A stretch of DNA of 64,000 nt from Corynebacterium suranareeae (GTDB taxonomy: Bacteria > Actinomycetota > Actinomycetes > Mycobacteriales > Mycobacteriaceae). The first letter of the stretch is position 1. Each line of letters begins with the position of its first letter. A program made the translations under genes and the position numbers. The stretch spans positions 2,046,001 through 2,110,000 of the forward strand of contig NZ_AP017369.1 in NCBI RefSeq assembly GCF_002355155.1, given 5' to 3'. Shown one piece after another: positions 33,421-42,010 of the stretch. The notes beneath the pieces are model-generated. The model had not been told where the DNA came from. It saw only the letters and a program-made list of their open reading frames with translations, and did no database searches.

Positions 33421-33537
33421 GCCAATCGCGTTCATGAGCTTGACAAAGAAGTTGAGCAAGCCATTGGCGTTATCCAAAAAGGTGCCGAGTCCATCGGAGC
33501 TAAGAACACCTTCGAGCTTTGAGCTAAGTCCATCCAT
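33418..33537 (-). CDS. 39-residue amphipathic peptide, PorA/PorH-like
   Basis: The sequence runs MDGLSSKLEGVLSSDGLG to KLMNAIG and has AGAAAGG upstream at normal spacing. It is an amphipathic helix with Phe-rich patches, no signal peptide. The size, lack of signal, start (MDxLS) and presence as a pair with a second micro-gene resemble the PorA/PorH channel peptides of the corynebacterial mycomembrane. A two-peptide bacteriocin or modulin-like peptide is the main alternative. Too short for certainty. Confidence 0.45.
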   Translation of the reverse strand: MDGLSSKLEGVLSSDGLGTFLDNANGLLNFFVKLMNAIG

Positions 33538-33594
33538 TGTGTAACAACCTTTCTTGAGAATTTAAGAGAGAAAAAACAACAAAACAACGCCTGA

Positions 33595-33738
33595 CTAGGC
33601 GCTAAATGCTTCGCCGTAACCTTCGACACCAAGTTCGGTAGAGATCAGACCACCAAGGTCAAGCAGATCCCCAAAACCAAGCGCCTGCGAGATCGCACTG
33701 GCACTAAGCAAACCTTCCAGCACTGCACTAAGCATCAT
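33595..33738 (-). CDS. 47-residue hydrophobic peptide, partner of the preceding micro-gene
   Basis: The sequence runs MMLSAVLEGLLSASAISQAL to GEAFSA, with Gly/Leu-rich GFGDLLDLGGLIS. It is encoded 57 bases upstream of the 39-residue gene on the same strand, with GAAAG in its leader. It is comparable in size and composition to PorA/PorH. Expression as a pair is likely from the shared operon layout. Confidence 0.4.
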   Translation of the reverse strand: MMLSAVLEGLLSASAISQALGFGDLLDLGGLISTELGVEGYGEAFSA

Positions 33739-33770
33739 CACCACAAACTTTCACAGTAGTTTTTGTTAGT

Positions 33771-33799
33771 AACTTTGTTGATTAAGTTTCAACAAAGTT
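33771..33799. promoter_or_regulatory. Operator-like palindrome
   Basis: AACTTTGTTGA and TCAACAAAGTT are perfect 11-bp arms with a 7-bp spacer. It sits between the micro-peptide operon (minus) and the long plus-strand operon; TATACT at 33803-33808 may be the -10 box of the latter. Confidence 0.55.
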
Positions 33800-33913
33800 T
33801 ACTATATACTAAAGTGCAAACCAAAGACGAGGAAAGTATGTCTGTTTGTTTGTCCCCAGATTATTCACACTCGTTATATCTCCCGAGAATGTCCTAGAAA
33901 GGAACTCGATCTC

Positions 33914-34480
33914 ATGTCCTATTCGCTGATTATTTCTAAAGCAGCAACCCACTCCATGCCTTTTGATGAGGCTGAACTCCTAGAGCTTGTCGATGAACTG
34001 CACTCAACCACCACCGTGAAGAAGCCGGTTGTTGTGCCACTCCCTGATGATTTTTCCTACACCGTTGATAGCGCTCTGCGACTACATGATTTGGGCGTTG
34101 ACCAGGAACTTACTGACTGGATTACTGCACAAGTCGCCGCAGCCTATCCAAACCAGATCGTCTCCGAGATCGCTGCTGCCCCAGATCCACAGGCAAAGAC
34201 CTTGTTTTCCGCCAATGTGCATAACACCCGGTCTTTTGGCACTTTTTGGACTGAGCACCCTATTACCCAGCTCCAATACAAGCGCTGCTACCAAATTGTC
34301 ATCGAGAAATTCACAGGTGTCTATCGGCCGCTCCCTGTTGATGACTACCGCTACGTGCCACCTGTTGCACCATCCTTGCCACAGCCGGTCTACCACGAAG
34401 CCATCCACCTCGATAAGTCTGACACGACAGATCACGGTACTCGTGCAGCCAAGCACGCAACGATCAACCGTCGCGTCTAA
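33914..34480 (+). CDS. Hypothetical protein, first gene of the leading-region-like block
   Basis: 188 residues, no signal peptide; TAGAAAGGAACTCGATCTC precedes the start. It contains DEAELLELVDELHS and a folded region with SANVHNTRSFGTFWTEHPITQLQYKRCYQIV. It is encoded first behind the palindrome-containing promoter. No family recognised. Confidence 0.55.
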   Translation: MSYSLIISKAATHSMPFDEAELLELVDELHSTTTVKKPVVVPLPDDFSYTVDSALRLHDLGVDQELTDWITAQVAAAYPNQIVSEIAAAPDPQAKTLFSANVHNTRSFGTFWTEHPITQLQYKRCYQIVIEKFTGVYRPLPVDDYRYVPPVAPSLPQPVYHEAIHLDKSDTTDHGTRAAKHATINRRV

Positions 34481-34486
34481 CCTCCC

Positions 34487-34522
34487 AACACGCCACAGAT
34501 AACCCATTGTCTGTGGCGTGTT
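34487..34522 (+). terminator. Terminator candidate
   Basis: Thirteen-base arms AACACGCCACAGA and TCTGTGGCGTGTT behind the stop codon. Confidence 0.7.
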
Positions 34523-34578
34523 GTTGTATACCGACTTTTTCCCTTAACCATCCCACTACATCTAAGAAGTACTCCATC

Positions 34579-36039
34579 ATGTCCTACACCGAATCCACCC
34601 CACCACCTGTACCCAGCATGAACCCAAGCGAATTTGCTCTCGCATCACAAGAACTCACTACCACCACAACCCCTAGCCCCACACAGGTCGCTATTGCGGC
34701 CCAGGAAAAAATTCGCCAGCGCAAGCTCAAAGAGCTTAAAGCAAAAAAGCGCACAGACACGACAGCTGAGCCACTTCTACCTGCTCCTGTGCTGCATACA
34801 CGCCCACTCCCCTCACCGAATCCACCGCGACCATCTGCACCGGCGCCTACCACTGGACACTGGGAACTTCTTATTGTCAGGTCACAACAAAAGAAAATGA
34901 TCGCAGCCAACCCCTTTCTCAAATTCCTTCATCTCGGTAAAGCCTTCAACGTAAAAGACCTAGGACTTACCTGCGATCGCACCGCTGATGTTGATCTTTC
35001 ACGGTTGGGCAAGCTCAATCCGCCCAGCTCACTTGTCCTTGAACTAGCAACAGCACTGAAACTACATCCGTTCCTCTCTGTCGCACTCTCCTCGCACAGT
35101 GCAGTTAACGCTCGTCGCAACCAGCTGGAGCTTACCCTGCACAACTATGATGCTCAGGGCACAGCATTAGGTCACAGCGTGACTATGACCCAGCTACCCG
35201 AGGTTATTAACCGCGCCGCTGTTGAGCCCTATATCAAGCCCAAGGGGACAGGTAACGATCCGCTTGATCAAAGCCTCGGCCACCGTGCCCCAACACGTAG
35301 TGATGTGCAAGAAGCACTTGCCCAAGAAAACAACGACGACGTGGTAGACATCGACGGTTACCTTCTCCCCTTTGACCCTGAGTCTGGTTCACCAATAACC
35401 ACCTCGCTTAATGCGCACAATAGGGATCTTCTGCAAGCCCAGCATGAGCTTGCCTATATTCCAGAAATCACCACCATCACATCATGGCTCGATCACCTGG
35501 ACCCCATCATGCACGCACACCGCAGCCTGGCGCTTTCAGTTTTCCCACCAGATCTCCTGCGTGCTGCCATCGCCGATCTCTCTAACTGCACAACAGATCC
35601 TCATAATTATCTTGACCCCGAGGAACTTCTTCCTACAGAAATCACCACCTGGTTGGATCATCTTTTCGATGCGGACGCAGCTGATCTAACAGCGTGTCCA
35701 CAGCTGGCACCCCCTACCGTGCGCAGCCGCCAACACGCCAAAGCCATATCAACCATCACCGTGACCTCCATCATGGACGCGCTTATCACCAAGATTCTCG
35801 ACGACTATGACGACGATCTACTGCCCTCACTACCAGAGTTTCTCACTCTGTTGCGTGATGCCGTAGCCAGGCTCGCAGCACAGATTAAGCAGCAGCGCGG
35901 TGAAGTTCTCCCCCAACGCAGTGGTCTGCAACATGCTAGCGACTTTGGCCTGCTGTCCTCCATCTCCGATGCCTTGCATGAATATGCACTTGCCATCGAC
36001 TTTGGGCTGATTTATCCCACTGAACTTATTACCGAGTAA
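34579..36039 (+). CDS. Hypothetical protein with Pro/Thr-rich N-terminus
   Basis: 486 residues from the ATG at 34579. The frame is open about 70 bases further upstream, but that lies in the preceding hairpin. Residues 1-100 are rich in Pro, Thr and Ser with a helical basic piece (KIRQRKLKELKAKKR), followed by a domain with HWELLIVRSQQKKMIAANPFLKFLHLGK. The C-terminal half (about 290-480) is helical and Asp-rich (DALITKILDDYDDDLLPSLPEFLTLL). Cytoplasmic. No family recognised. Confidence 0.6.
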   Translation: MSYTESTPPPVPSMNPSEFALASQELTTTTTPSPTQVAIAAQEKIRQRKLKELKAKKRTDTTAEPLLPAPVLHTRPLPSPNPPRPSAPAPTTGHWELLIVRSQQKKMIAANPFLKFLHLGKAFNVKDLGLTCDRTADVDLSRLGKLNPPSSLVLELATALKLHPFLSVALSSHSAVNARRNQLELTLHNYDAQGTALGHSVTMTQLPEVINRAAVEPYIKPKGTGNDPLDQSLGHRAPTRSDVQEALAQENNDDVVDIDGYLLPFDPESGSPITTSLNAHNRDLLQAQHELAYIPEITTITSWLDHLDPIMHAHRSLALSVFPPDLLRAAIADLSNCTTDPHNYLDPEELLPTEITTWLDHLFDADAADLTACPQLAPPTVRSRQHAKAISTITVTSIMDALITKILDDYDDDLLPSLPEFLTLLRDAVARLAAQIKQQRGEVLPQRSGLQHASDFGLLSSISDALHEYALAIDFGLIYPTELITE

Positions 36040-36065
36040 ACCCACCCCTAGAAAGGTTGTTACCC

Positions 36066-36527
36066 ATGTCTCGTATTACTACTGCACCCGTCCACAAGCC
36101 CTACATCATCGCAAGTGAAATCAAAGGTGTCTCCCATGTCCATGACACCTTTGGTGGCAAGTGGCAGGCGACGCTACATACCCTAAGAGCTGGCGAATCC
36201 TGGCCAAAACCATCGCGGTTTACTGTGCCGGAATCAACCTCCATCTGGTTTATTGCAGTAGCAACCCACCCACGTAACCCACAGGCACGCAAAGGTACCC
36301 TACTTGGTCGCGGTGGTCTTTACGAGCTCAAAGACACTGATCTGAACTTTCTCACAGAGCGACAGGATTTGCTCGCCACATCTACCTCTCGTGACTCAGA
36401 GGATCACCGTTTACGGTTTGATTCGCGCACTGATGCGGCAGCATTTTTCCATGCTAACGCCCGCCACATCAACAAGCTTTTTCATCCGGCACTAGGTCAT
36501 GCTCGCTACGATCGCATAGTTATGTAA
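36066..36527 (+). CDS. Hypothetical small protein
   Basis: 153 residues from the ATG at 36066, with GAAAGG about ten bases before. It is beta-rich in the first half (HDTFGGKWQATLHTLRAGES and STSIWFIAVATHP), with a helical C-terminus (FFHANARHINKLFHPAL). Encoded 26 bases after the preceding gene, probably in one operon. Not recognised. Confidence 0.55.
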   Translation: MSRITTAPVHKPYIIASEIKGVSHVHDTFGGKWQATLHTLRAGESWPKPSRFTVPESTSIWFIAVATHPRNPQARKGTLLGRGGLYELKDTDLNFLTERQDLLATSTSRDSEDHRLRFDSRTDAAAFFHANARHINKLFHPALGHARYDRIVM

Positions 36528-36560
36528 GCACGGCGTTCAGGCTGCGAACTGATGGTCATC

Positions 36561-36584
36561 TACTACACCCCTCCGGGTGTAGTA
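36561..36584 (+). terminator. Hairpin, probable terminator
   Basis: Ten-base perfect arms TACTACACCC and GGGTGTAGTA with a CTCC loop; no long U-run. Confidence 0.55.
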
Positions 36585-36657
36585 TCACGATAACAACACC
36601 CCCACAATCTCAGCCGGTCTCCCATACATGACTGTGGGATTGATTAGAGTCTCTTTC

Positions 36658-37800
36658 ATGATGCTCTACCAACACACCACGCGCGGGCTGATCATTAGTG
36701 ACGCGATCATCGCGAAAATCAGCCAAGTCAACCAACTCCTGCTACTAAGACCCACGCTGTTGCAAGACGACGATATGCACCACGCGACACTAAGTCGCGA
36801 CACCCCAGCGATTCGCAGTCGCCGTCGCTCCTATCGCGACAATAAAACCGCCTATGCGACCACGAGCACCATCCGAAACCGTGAGACCTTTTTCAGTACG
36901 TCTGATATTGAGTTCGCCATACTCATGATCCAGGACGTACAAGAATCTCTCGTATCTTTTGATCCCACCTTGGCTCAGGATATGAAATCAAGAACCAACG
37001 CAGTCATTTCTGCACTCAATGAGCTGCGCGATCCTCTGAGCGCCTTCTACCTAGCCCATGAATACGGCGACATCATCAGTGATGGTGCTTATGAGTTTGA
37101 TCATGCTGCTATTAATGCGCAGCACAGCCTCAGCGAACTCGTTGCCGGTCTACATAATTATGACCAGCTCATGTTCCCACAGGAAACCGCGCCGTTGATG
37201 AGTGAATCCAATGGGATTCAGCTGGCTCAGTACTATAAGTCCACCAAACTCGATGAGTCTCAACTGACGGTAGAACCTGATGAGCCTGGTATCAGCATTA
37301 TGTGGCACGCCCATGATTTCACCTGGTCATGCCTAGTGCGTTATGACGATATGAACCGTTACCCAGATCATTTCAGCATCTCTTTCAAAGACATGCTGAT
37401 CCCTGAACAGATCTACACATTCCACTTCACCCCACGTGAAGCGATGCAACTGCGCAAGGTACTTTTTAATGCCATCGCTGCCTACAAATCCCAAACATGG
37501 GGTGATGAGAACACTGATCTCACCAAGGCTGAACTCGAATTTGGTGGTACCACCATGACGTTTCGTGCTGGTCTCTCACAGCTTAGTGTCACCGGCCCCC
37601 CTGATCACCGCCAGGTGTTCTGCTTGTCGTCCTCTGGTCGTGAGGATCACAACACCCCACCAAATATGCGAGACGGACATGTCATTGATATTGCGGTTAC
37701 TCAATTGTCCACCCTGCGTAACCTCATTCGGGTGCTGTGCACCACTCACCCAGATCATTCACCAGCACTGCTGCCTTATGGTCAGCAGTACACCATCTAA
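36658..37800 (+). CDS. Hypothetical protein of the leading-region-like block
   Basis: 380 residues from the ATGATG at 36658; an alternative in-frame ATG at 36628 lies in a CCCACA...TGTGGG hairpin, so I prefer the later one, with moderate confidence. It has an Arg-rich early patch (IRSRRRSYRDNKT), a helical middle (VQESLVSFDPTLAQDMKSRTN) and a beta-rich C-terminal half (ISIMWHAHDFTWSCLVRYDD; QIYTFHFTPREAMQLRKVLF). No catalytic motif identified. It ends at a strong terminator. Confidence 0.58.
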   Translation: MMLYQHTTRGLIISDAIIAKISQVNQLLLLRPTLLQDDDMHHATLSRDTPAIRSRRRSYRDNKTAYATTSTIRNRETFFSTSDIEFAILMIQDVQESLVSFDPTLAQDMKSRTNAVISALNELRDPLSAFYLAHEYGDIISDGAYEFDHAAINAQHSLSELVAGLHNYDQLMFPQETAPLMSESNGIQLAQYYKSTKLDESQLTVEPDEPGISIMWHAHDFTWSCLVRYDDMNRYPDHFSISFKDMLIPEQIYTFHFTPREAMQLRKVLFNAIAAYKSQTWGDENTDLTKAELEFGGTTMTFRAGLSQLSVTGPPDHRQVFCLSSSGREDHNTPPNMRDGHVIDIAVTQLSTLRNLIRVLCTTHPDHSPALLPYGQQYTI

Positions 37801-37821
37801 CATGCTCTAGCTCGACCCCAG

Positions 37822-37859
37822 AAAACACCCCATCACAATGTTTGTGATGGGGTGTTTTT
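37822..37859 (+). terminator. Strong terminator
   Basis: Sixteen-base arms AAAACACCCCATCACA and TGTGATGGGGTGTTTT. Confidence 0.85.
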
Positions 37860-37910
37860 GCATATGTGGAGGTACTTACCAAAGACCACAATCATATTCA
37901 TTTTATTAGT

Positions 37911-37958
37911 AAGAAACAGTTTTAAGCATTATTATTAAAGTAATTAATACTGTTTCTT
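37911..37958. promoter_or_regulatory. Inverted repeat before the lipoprotein gene
   Basis: AAGAAACAGT and ACTGTTTCTT are perfect 10-bp arms separated by 28 AT-rich bases. It lies 42 bases upstream of the lipoprotein start and is a probable operator. Confidence 0.4.
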
Positions 37959-37999
37959 TTTTTATACCTTAAAATACTAGAAAGTAATGCAAAAAACTC

Positions 38000-39430
38000 A
38001 TGCTACATACTCCCCGCACCCACCGCGCACTCGGACTTGCTGCGCTCACTGCTAGTGCTCTCCTGCTGAGCTCGTGCTCTACTACCACTGATCTTCTTAA
38101 TACTGATCCTGTGGCACAAACTGTCACTGACGCCGGTGGCTCTGCCCTTAATCCCACCGCAGCCCATGTACTCACCATTACTAACGCAACTGCAATGACG
38201 CTTGGTGAGCTACCAGAACATACTGATGCTGCCTCTGATGCTGACACCACAGAATCAACCACCATGGCCCAAAGTGCTCTTAAGCGTATTTATGGTCTCG
38301 AAATTTCTGCCGATGGCACCCTCATTGCCGTCGCAGCACCATTAACATCACGCAATAGTAGTTCTGAGCAGCCCACCCCAGCTGCACTAGCTGATCCAGA
38401 AAACAATACCGAGCTCACCACAGCTCATATTCTTGAACTTGACCCGACCACAGGAACTGCGACACCGCGTCAAGATGTTGCCCTACCCGAAGATTTTCAG
38501 ACCATGGCCGGTTCGTTTAGCCAAATCCGCAATGGTTGGGGTATTACCCAGCTTATTGGGCAAGACCCAGACAACCGTAAAGAATCCATCCGTTCTGCTG
38601 ATACCTGGACGGTCACCGGCTCTACCAATCTCACGGGATTCAACACCGACGCCACCGCTGACTCTGATGTCGCTGCCTACACAATGCCGGCGACCGATCC
38701 AGCAGTCGGGATCTGTGCCCTAGAGTCACACTCTGATGCCCCACTCGATGAACACCGTGACCTCAGCGCCAGCGCCTTGCGCACCGCTTCAGTGTTGTCA
38801 AGCTCTGGTTCAGCCACCCTCAAGCTGCATGACCCCATGGTCATGGCAACCACTAGCACCATCCAGGCACGTGCCTATGTCGATGGCGAAGTCATCAACC
38901 AGCACGAGATCGGTGATCTCCGCGAACAGCTGGGCATCAACATCGAAGAATCTGAAAGCAATCAAGCAGAATCTGATGCACAGGCAGCCGCTGATCACCC
39001 GCTCGCAGCCTTAGGCTTAAGCAATCCCACCAGCTCAGCGCTGGTACCAGGGCTTGCCGAGCTTGATTGTCTCAGTGCTGATCAGGCTGCGACCTGGCAC
39101 AACCGAGACGCCAGCATCGGTACTGGCAAGCCGGGTGTGATTGCTGTCATTAATGCTGAGATGGCTGATGACTACGCCATGCAGCTGTTGAGCTCAGGTG
39201 CCACCACTGCCGAAACACAACTTGCCCAGCTGCCGGATGAAACCGCGTTTGTGCTCATTGACCCCTCTTCTGGTGCGGTCACTGATCTGTTCTTTATCCA
39301 AAGCCTCAACACTGATCTACCGGCACCAGCATCCCAGATTAACTCTATTGCTGTTGATCAGCGCGACCCCAACATCATCTACGCCACCTTTGCTGATGAT
39401 GACCACCTCTACCAGATGCTGCTGGGTTAG
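38000..39430 (+). CDS. Large surface lipoprotein of unknown function
   Basis: 476 residues. The lipoprotein signal is RALGLAALTASALLLSSC, with lipobox LSSC near residue 26. The mature part is acidic and Thr/Ala-rich. Repeated strand motifs (LKRIYGLEISADGTLIAVAAPL, DETAFVLIDPSSGAVTDLFF, SIAVDQRDPNIIYATFADDDHLYQML) suggest a beta-propeller-like fold. A Cys pair (VGICALES, LDCLS) may form a disulphide. It could be a mating-contact or exclusion protein, but nothing proves it. The operator-like inverted repeat upstream suggests separate control. Confidence 0.6.
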   Translation: MLHTPRTHRALGLAALTASALLLSSCSTTTDLLNTDPVAQTVTDAGGSALNPTAAHVLTITNATAMTLGELPEHTDAASDADTTESTTMAQSALKRIYGLEISADGTLIAVAAPLTSRNSSSEQPTPAALADPENNTELTTAHILELDPTTGTATPRQDVALPEDFQTMAGSFSQIRNGWGITQLIGQDPDNRKESIRSADTWTVTGSTNLTGFNTDATADSDVAAYTMPATDPAVGICALESHSDAPLDEHRDLSASALRTASVLSSSGSATLKLHDPMVMATTSTIQARAYVDGEVINQHEIGDLREQLGINIEESESNQAESDAQAAADHPLAALGLSNPTSSALVPGLAELDCLSADQAATWHNRDASIGTGKPGVIAVINAEMADDYAMQLLSSGATTAETQLAQLPDETAFVLIDPSSGAVTDLFFIQSLNTDLPAPASQINSIAVDQRDPNIIYATFADDDHLYQMLLG

Positions 39431-39480
39431 TAACGCAACCCGGCAACCCAGCATCAACCTTCTTAAGAAATACCCTCATC

Positions 39481-40074
39481 ATGACTTTTCTTCACCCTAA
39501 CGCCACGTTTCACCCACCCACCCTTGATCGACTTACTGATCTAGGTCTTGATCCCGAGCAGCTCGTTGCTGAGCTACCCACCATTGTCTACGAGGTCCAA
39601 CCACACAATGTCTTTGTTTTACAGTTCGCAGCAGTTGACGTGCGTGTCTACCAAGAAGGCGATGCCCTCTTTATTCGCAGCGCAGAGCTGATCAACCCTG
39701 AGTTGCGAAAACGACAGCGCAATGAACTACTCAAAAGTATTCTTGACCAATCTGCACCCCGCGTCCGTGATGACATCAGTGGTCGCACCACGATCTTTCT
39801 CAAAAACAAGAGTGTCGTCACCCAAGGTCGCGGACCTATTACAGTGATTCCGCATAACCCTGATGAAGCTAGCGCCAAAGCTGCTGCCACCAAACATAAG
39901 AGCACTCTACCTGGTACCGCCTCTAGGCACCCTTATGTCAATATGACACTCAGTGAGATGTTGAAACAGGGCTTTACACTCACACCACTAGAGTTCCCAC
40001 TCTGTGCTGTTGATGATCCCAAAGACTCTGGTCGCACCATGCACGTCATTAATGTTCGTGAGCACAGTGTGTAG
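39481..40074 (+). CDS. Hypothetical protein
   Basis: 197 residues. The N-terminal half is beta-rich (VYEVQPHNVFVLQFAAVDVRVYQEGDALFIRSAEL), then a basic helical patch (NPELRKRQRNELLKSI), and a C-terminal part with NMTLSEMLKQGFTLTPLEFP. Cytoplasmic. The gene lies 50 bases after the lipoprotein gene. Not recognised. Confidence 0.55.
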   Translation: MTFLHPNATFHPPTLDRLTDLGLDPEQLVAELPTIVYEVQPHNVFVLQFAAVDVRVYQEGDALFIRSAELINPELRKRQRNELLKSILDQSAPRVRDDISGRTTIFLKNKSVVTQGRGPITVIPHNPDEASAKAAATKHKSTLPGTASRHPYVNMTLSEMLKQGFTLTPLEFPLCAVDDPKDSGRTMHVINVREHSV

Positions 40075-40138
40075 GTTTTAAGGCGCGGTATAACCGCACC
40101 AGCATTCAATCCATTCCTAGAAAAGGACTTAACTTATC

Positions 40139-40537
40139 ATGACCACCTTCGCTCTCATTGCCAGCCCCAACAATGTTGATCCCACAGCCGCGTCCCCACT
40201 AGCCATTGAGATACATACCGACGAGGACAGCGGTTATCCGTTAGACCTCATTCTCACAGACCATTTGGTTCCTGCTGTGGTCTACGGAGATATGGTTATC
40301 TACACCAAAACCCTGTTGGCACAGACCCCACCGGATACTGTGCCCACTGCCGAAGTTTTTTTCGACAAACTAAAAAAGCTTATTGCTCAAGGTCGCACCC
40401 GTGACCGCGTATACAGCGACACCTACAGCCAGCTTGTTATTGCCGGCCACAATCGCACTGTGTTGACTGACAGCTCAGAGTTCTATGACGAGTTTTACCA
40501 GTTCATCGAAGCCGCACCTGGGGTGATCTTGAAATGA
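40139..40537 (+). CDS. Hypothetical small acidic protein
   Basis: 132 residues, preceded by CCTAGAAAAGGAC. It contains LVPAVVYGDMVIYTKTLL and a helical middle, ending AAPGVILK. Its stop overlaps the start of the next gene as ATGA, so the two are translationally coupled. Confidence 0.55.
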   Translation: MTTFALIASPNNVDPTAASPLAIEIHTDEDSGYPLDLILTDHLVPAVVYGDMVIYTKTLLAQTPPDTVPTAEVFFDKLKKLIAQGRTRDRVYSDTYSQLVIAGHNRTVLTDSSEFYDEFYQFIEAAPGVILK

Positions 40538-40770
40538 TCTTCTCTGCCACAGCACAACCTGTACTAGAATCCACAGACATTTTCTCTGTACTCGCCCTCG
40601 GTGTTGTGGCACTGATCTGTGGTATCCCTATTTTTCTTGCTCTCGAAAAAGGCGCTGAGCTTGATGATCTTGTAGCAGCTCTGCTTATCTCCGTACTCTT
40701 GGGTTTTGTGACCTTTACCTTTGTGCTCCCCAAGCTCGTTGATCTGGGATGCACCTTGTGCCAGCTGTAA
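40534..40770 (+). CDS. Small two-TM membrane protein
   Basis: 78 residues with two hydrophobic helices at about 17-35 (IFSVLALGVVALICGIPIFL) and 44-66 (LDDLVAALLISVLLGFVTFTFVL), separated by EKGAE. It ends in GCTLCQL. Coupled (ATGA) to the previous gene. This size and layout are common for exclusion or holin-like proteins on mobile elements, but no function is shown. Confidence 0.55.
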   Translation: MIFSATAQPVLESTDIFSVLALGVVALICGIPIFLALEKGAELDDLVAALLISVLLGFVTFTFVLPKLVDLGCTLCQL

Positions 40771-40846
40771 AACATAAGTCCGTAACTTTTAGTCCCAATC
40801 CTTGTTCAGTCCTGGAAAACCACCCATGTATTGACTCACCACCATT

Positions 40847-40861
40847 CCGTCACTGTGACGG
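40847..40861. repeat. Perfect 15-bp palindrome
   Basis: CCGTCACTGTGACGG, a 7+1+7 palindrome of operator type, upstream of a terminator and of the ssb leader. Confidence 0.4.
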
Positions 40862-40874
40862 GACAACTCACCCT

Positions 40875-40925
40875 AACCCCACACCTTGTGCGCTCTCTGT
40901 TGCGCGTATGGTGTGGGTTTTTTTC
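40875..40925 (+). terminator. Terminator
   Basis: Arms AACCCCACACC and GGTGTGGGTT with a seven-T run. Confidence 0.75.
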
Positions 40926-41289
40926 ATAAATACTGTTGCTGGATGTGCAAAAGACCAATGACAGCGAAGCTGCATTCGGAAAAACAGGCGAAGCCTTAAA
41001 AGCTTTAAAAAATGGACAAACTCAACGACAGCGAAGCTGCGTTCGGGAGCAACCATGAGAGACAACAAGAAACTCTCAAACAATAAGAGCTAGGTCAGAT
41101 ACCTAGTTCTACAGGATCTAAAGAGTCAGAAGACTTCTAAAAGATCTAAAAGACTTTAAAAACCAACGACAGCATAGCTGCGTTCGGAAAAACTCTCGAA
41201 AGACTACACAGCCAACAGCTTAAAAAATAAGCACTGCGGGTCTTAACACTTAATCCTTCATTCACTCATACCATTAAGGGGTATTTACC
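40926..41289 (+). other. Non-coding stretch before ssb with repeated hairpins
   Basis: No gene with RBS is convincing here. It holds three copies of a motif around GACAGCGAAGCTGCGTTCGG and a purine-rich stretch (AAAAGATCTAAAAGACTTTA). One short frame at 41014-41088 (24 codons) would read through the second copy. It could be a structured leader or a small RNA. Confidence 0.35.
40957..41189 (+). repeat. Three-copy GACAGCGAAGCTGCGTTCGG repeat
   Basis: Copies begin near 40960, 41026 and 41167. The third reads ACAGCATAGCTG. Each holds a CAGC-GAA-GCTG type mini-hairpin. Two relatives occur at 43730 (in a terminator) and 48940 (GCAGCGTAGCTGC). Confidence 0.5.
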
Positions 41290-41916
41290 ATGTCTGCTAA
41301 TCCTTCCAACAACTTCAACGTCATCGGTCGTCTCGCTGCTGATCCAAAGATCTTCTCCAACCCAGATGGCTCCCGCAACATTCAGATCACCCTGTACGCC
41401 ACCAACAACTTTGCTAACCGCAATGGTGTCTATGAGGACTCCATCGTTCCGCTTACCCAGTTCTACTCCGCATCCAAGGAGGGTAACGGAATCTACACCC
41501 ACCTTAAGGAGGGTGACCAGGTTGCAGTCAACGGCTACATCCACCAGGATCAGTTCATTGACAAGACCACTGGCGCTAAGCGCTACGAGTTGAACCTGTC
41601 CATCGACTCCATCCAGCCACTCGAAACCAAGTCTGCTGCTGACGCTCGCCGTGCTCGCAAGCAGGTCGTTGAGGCAAACAAGGCTCAGGCTGCTGCACAG
41701 CAGGCCCCTGCACCAGTTCAGCAGTTCGCTGCTCAGGACGCACCTCAGTACGCAGGCAACCCTTTCGCTGGTCTGGCTCAGACCCAGGGACCAGTTGCAG
41801 CCCAGGTCGCACCGCAGCCACAGTACGTTAACGACCCTTACGTACAGCCACAGGCCGGTTTTGTTGCGCCTGCACCAGTCGCCCCACAGGTTGAAATTGA
41901 CCCACGCTTCATCTAA
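41290..41916 (+). CDS. ssb: Single-stranded DNA-binding protein
   Basis: 208 residues. The OB-fold covers about residues 1-115, with FNVIGRLAADPKIF, IQITLYATN, FYSASKEGNGIYTHLKEGDQVAVNGYI and YELNLSIDSIQPLE. The Gln/Pro/Ala-rich tail (about 120-200) is a flexible linker, and the tip VEIDPRFI replaces the usual DDDIPF, so interaction with host repair proteins may differ. It would coat the incoming or outgoing single strand; SSBs are frequent in leading regions. The gene uses GC-rich optimal codons unlike its neighbours, which suggests high expression, and has its own terminator. Confidence 0.85.
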   Translation: MSANPSNNFNVIGRLAADPKIFSNPDGSRNIQITLYATNNFANRNGVYEDSIVPLTQFYSASKEGNGIYTHLKEGDQVAVNGYIHQDQFIDKTTGAKRYELNLSIDSIQPLETKSAADARRARKQVVEANKAQAAAQQAPAPVQQFAAQDAPQYAGNPFAGLAQTQGPVAAQVAPQPQYVNDPYVQPQAGFVAPAPVAPQVEIDPRFI

Positions 41917-41927
41917 GAAGCACCCCT

Positions 41928-41978
41928 AAAGAAACCCCCACCACCCAGTATCTGCTGGTGGATGGGGGTTTCTTTTTT
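41928..41978 (+). terminator. Strong terminator after ssb
   Basis: Thirteen-base arms AAAGAAACCCCCA and TGGGGGTTTCTTT with inner CACC/GGTG. Confidence 0.8.
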
Positions 41979-42010
41979 CTCGCCCACTATTAATCCAGAA
42001 GGATTCCTAC

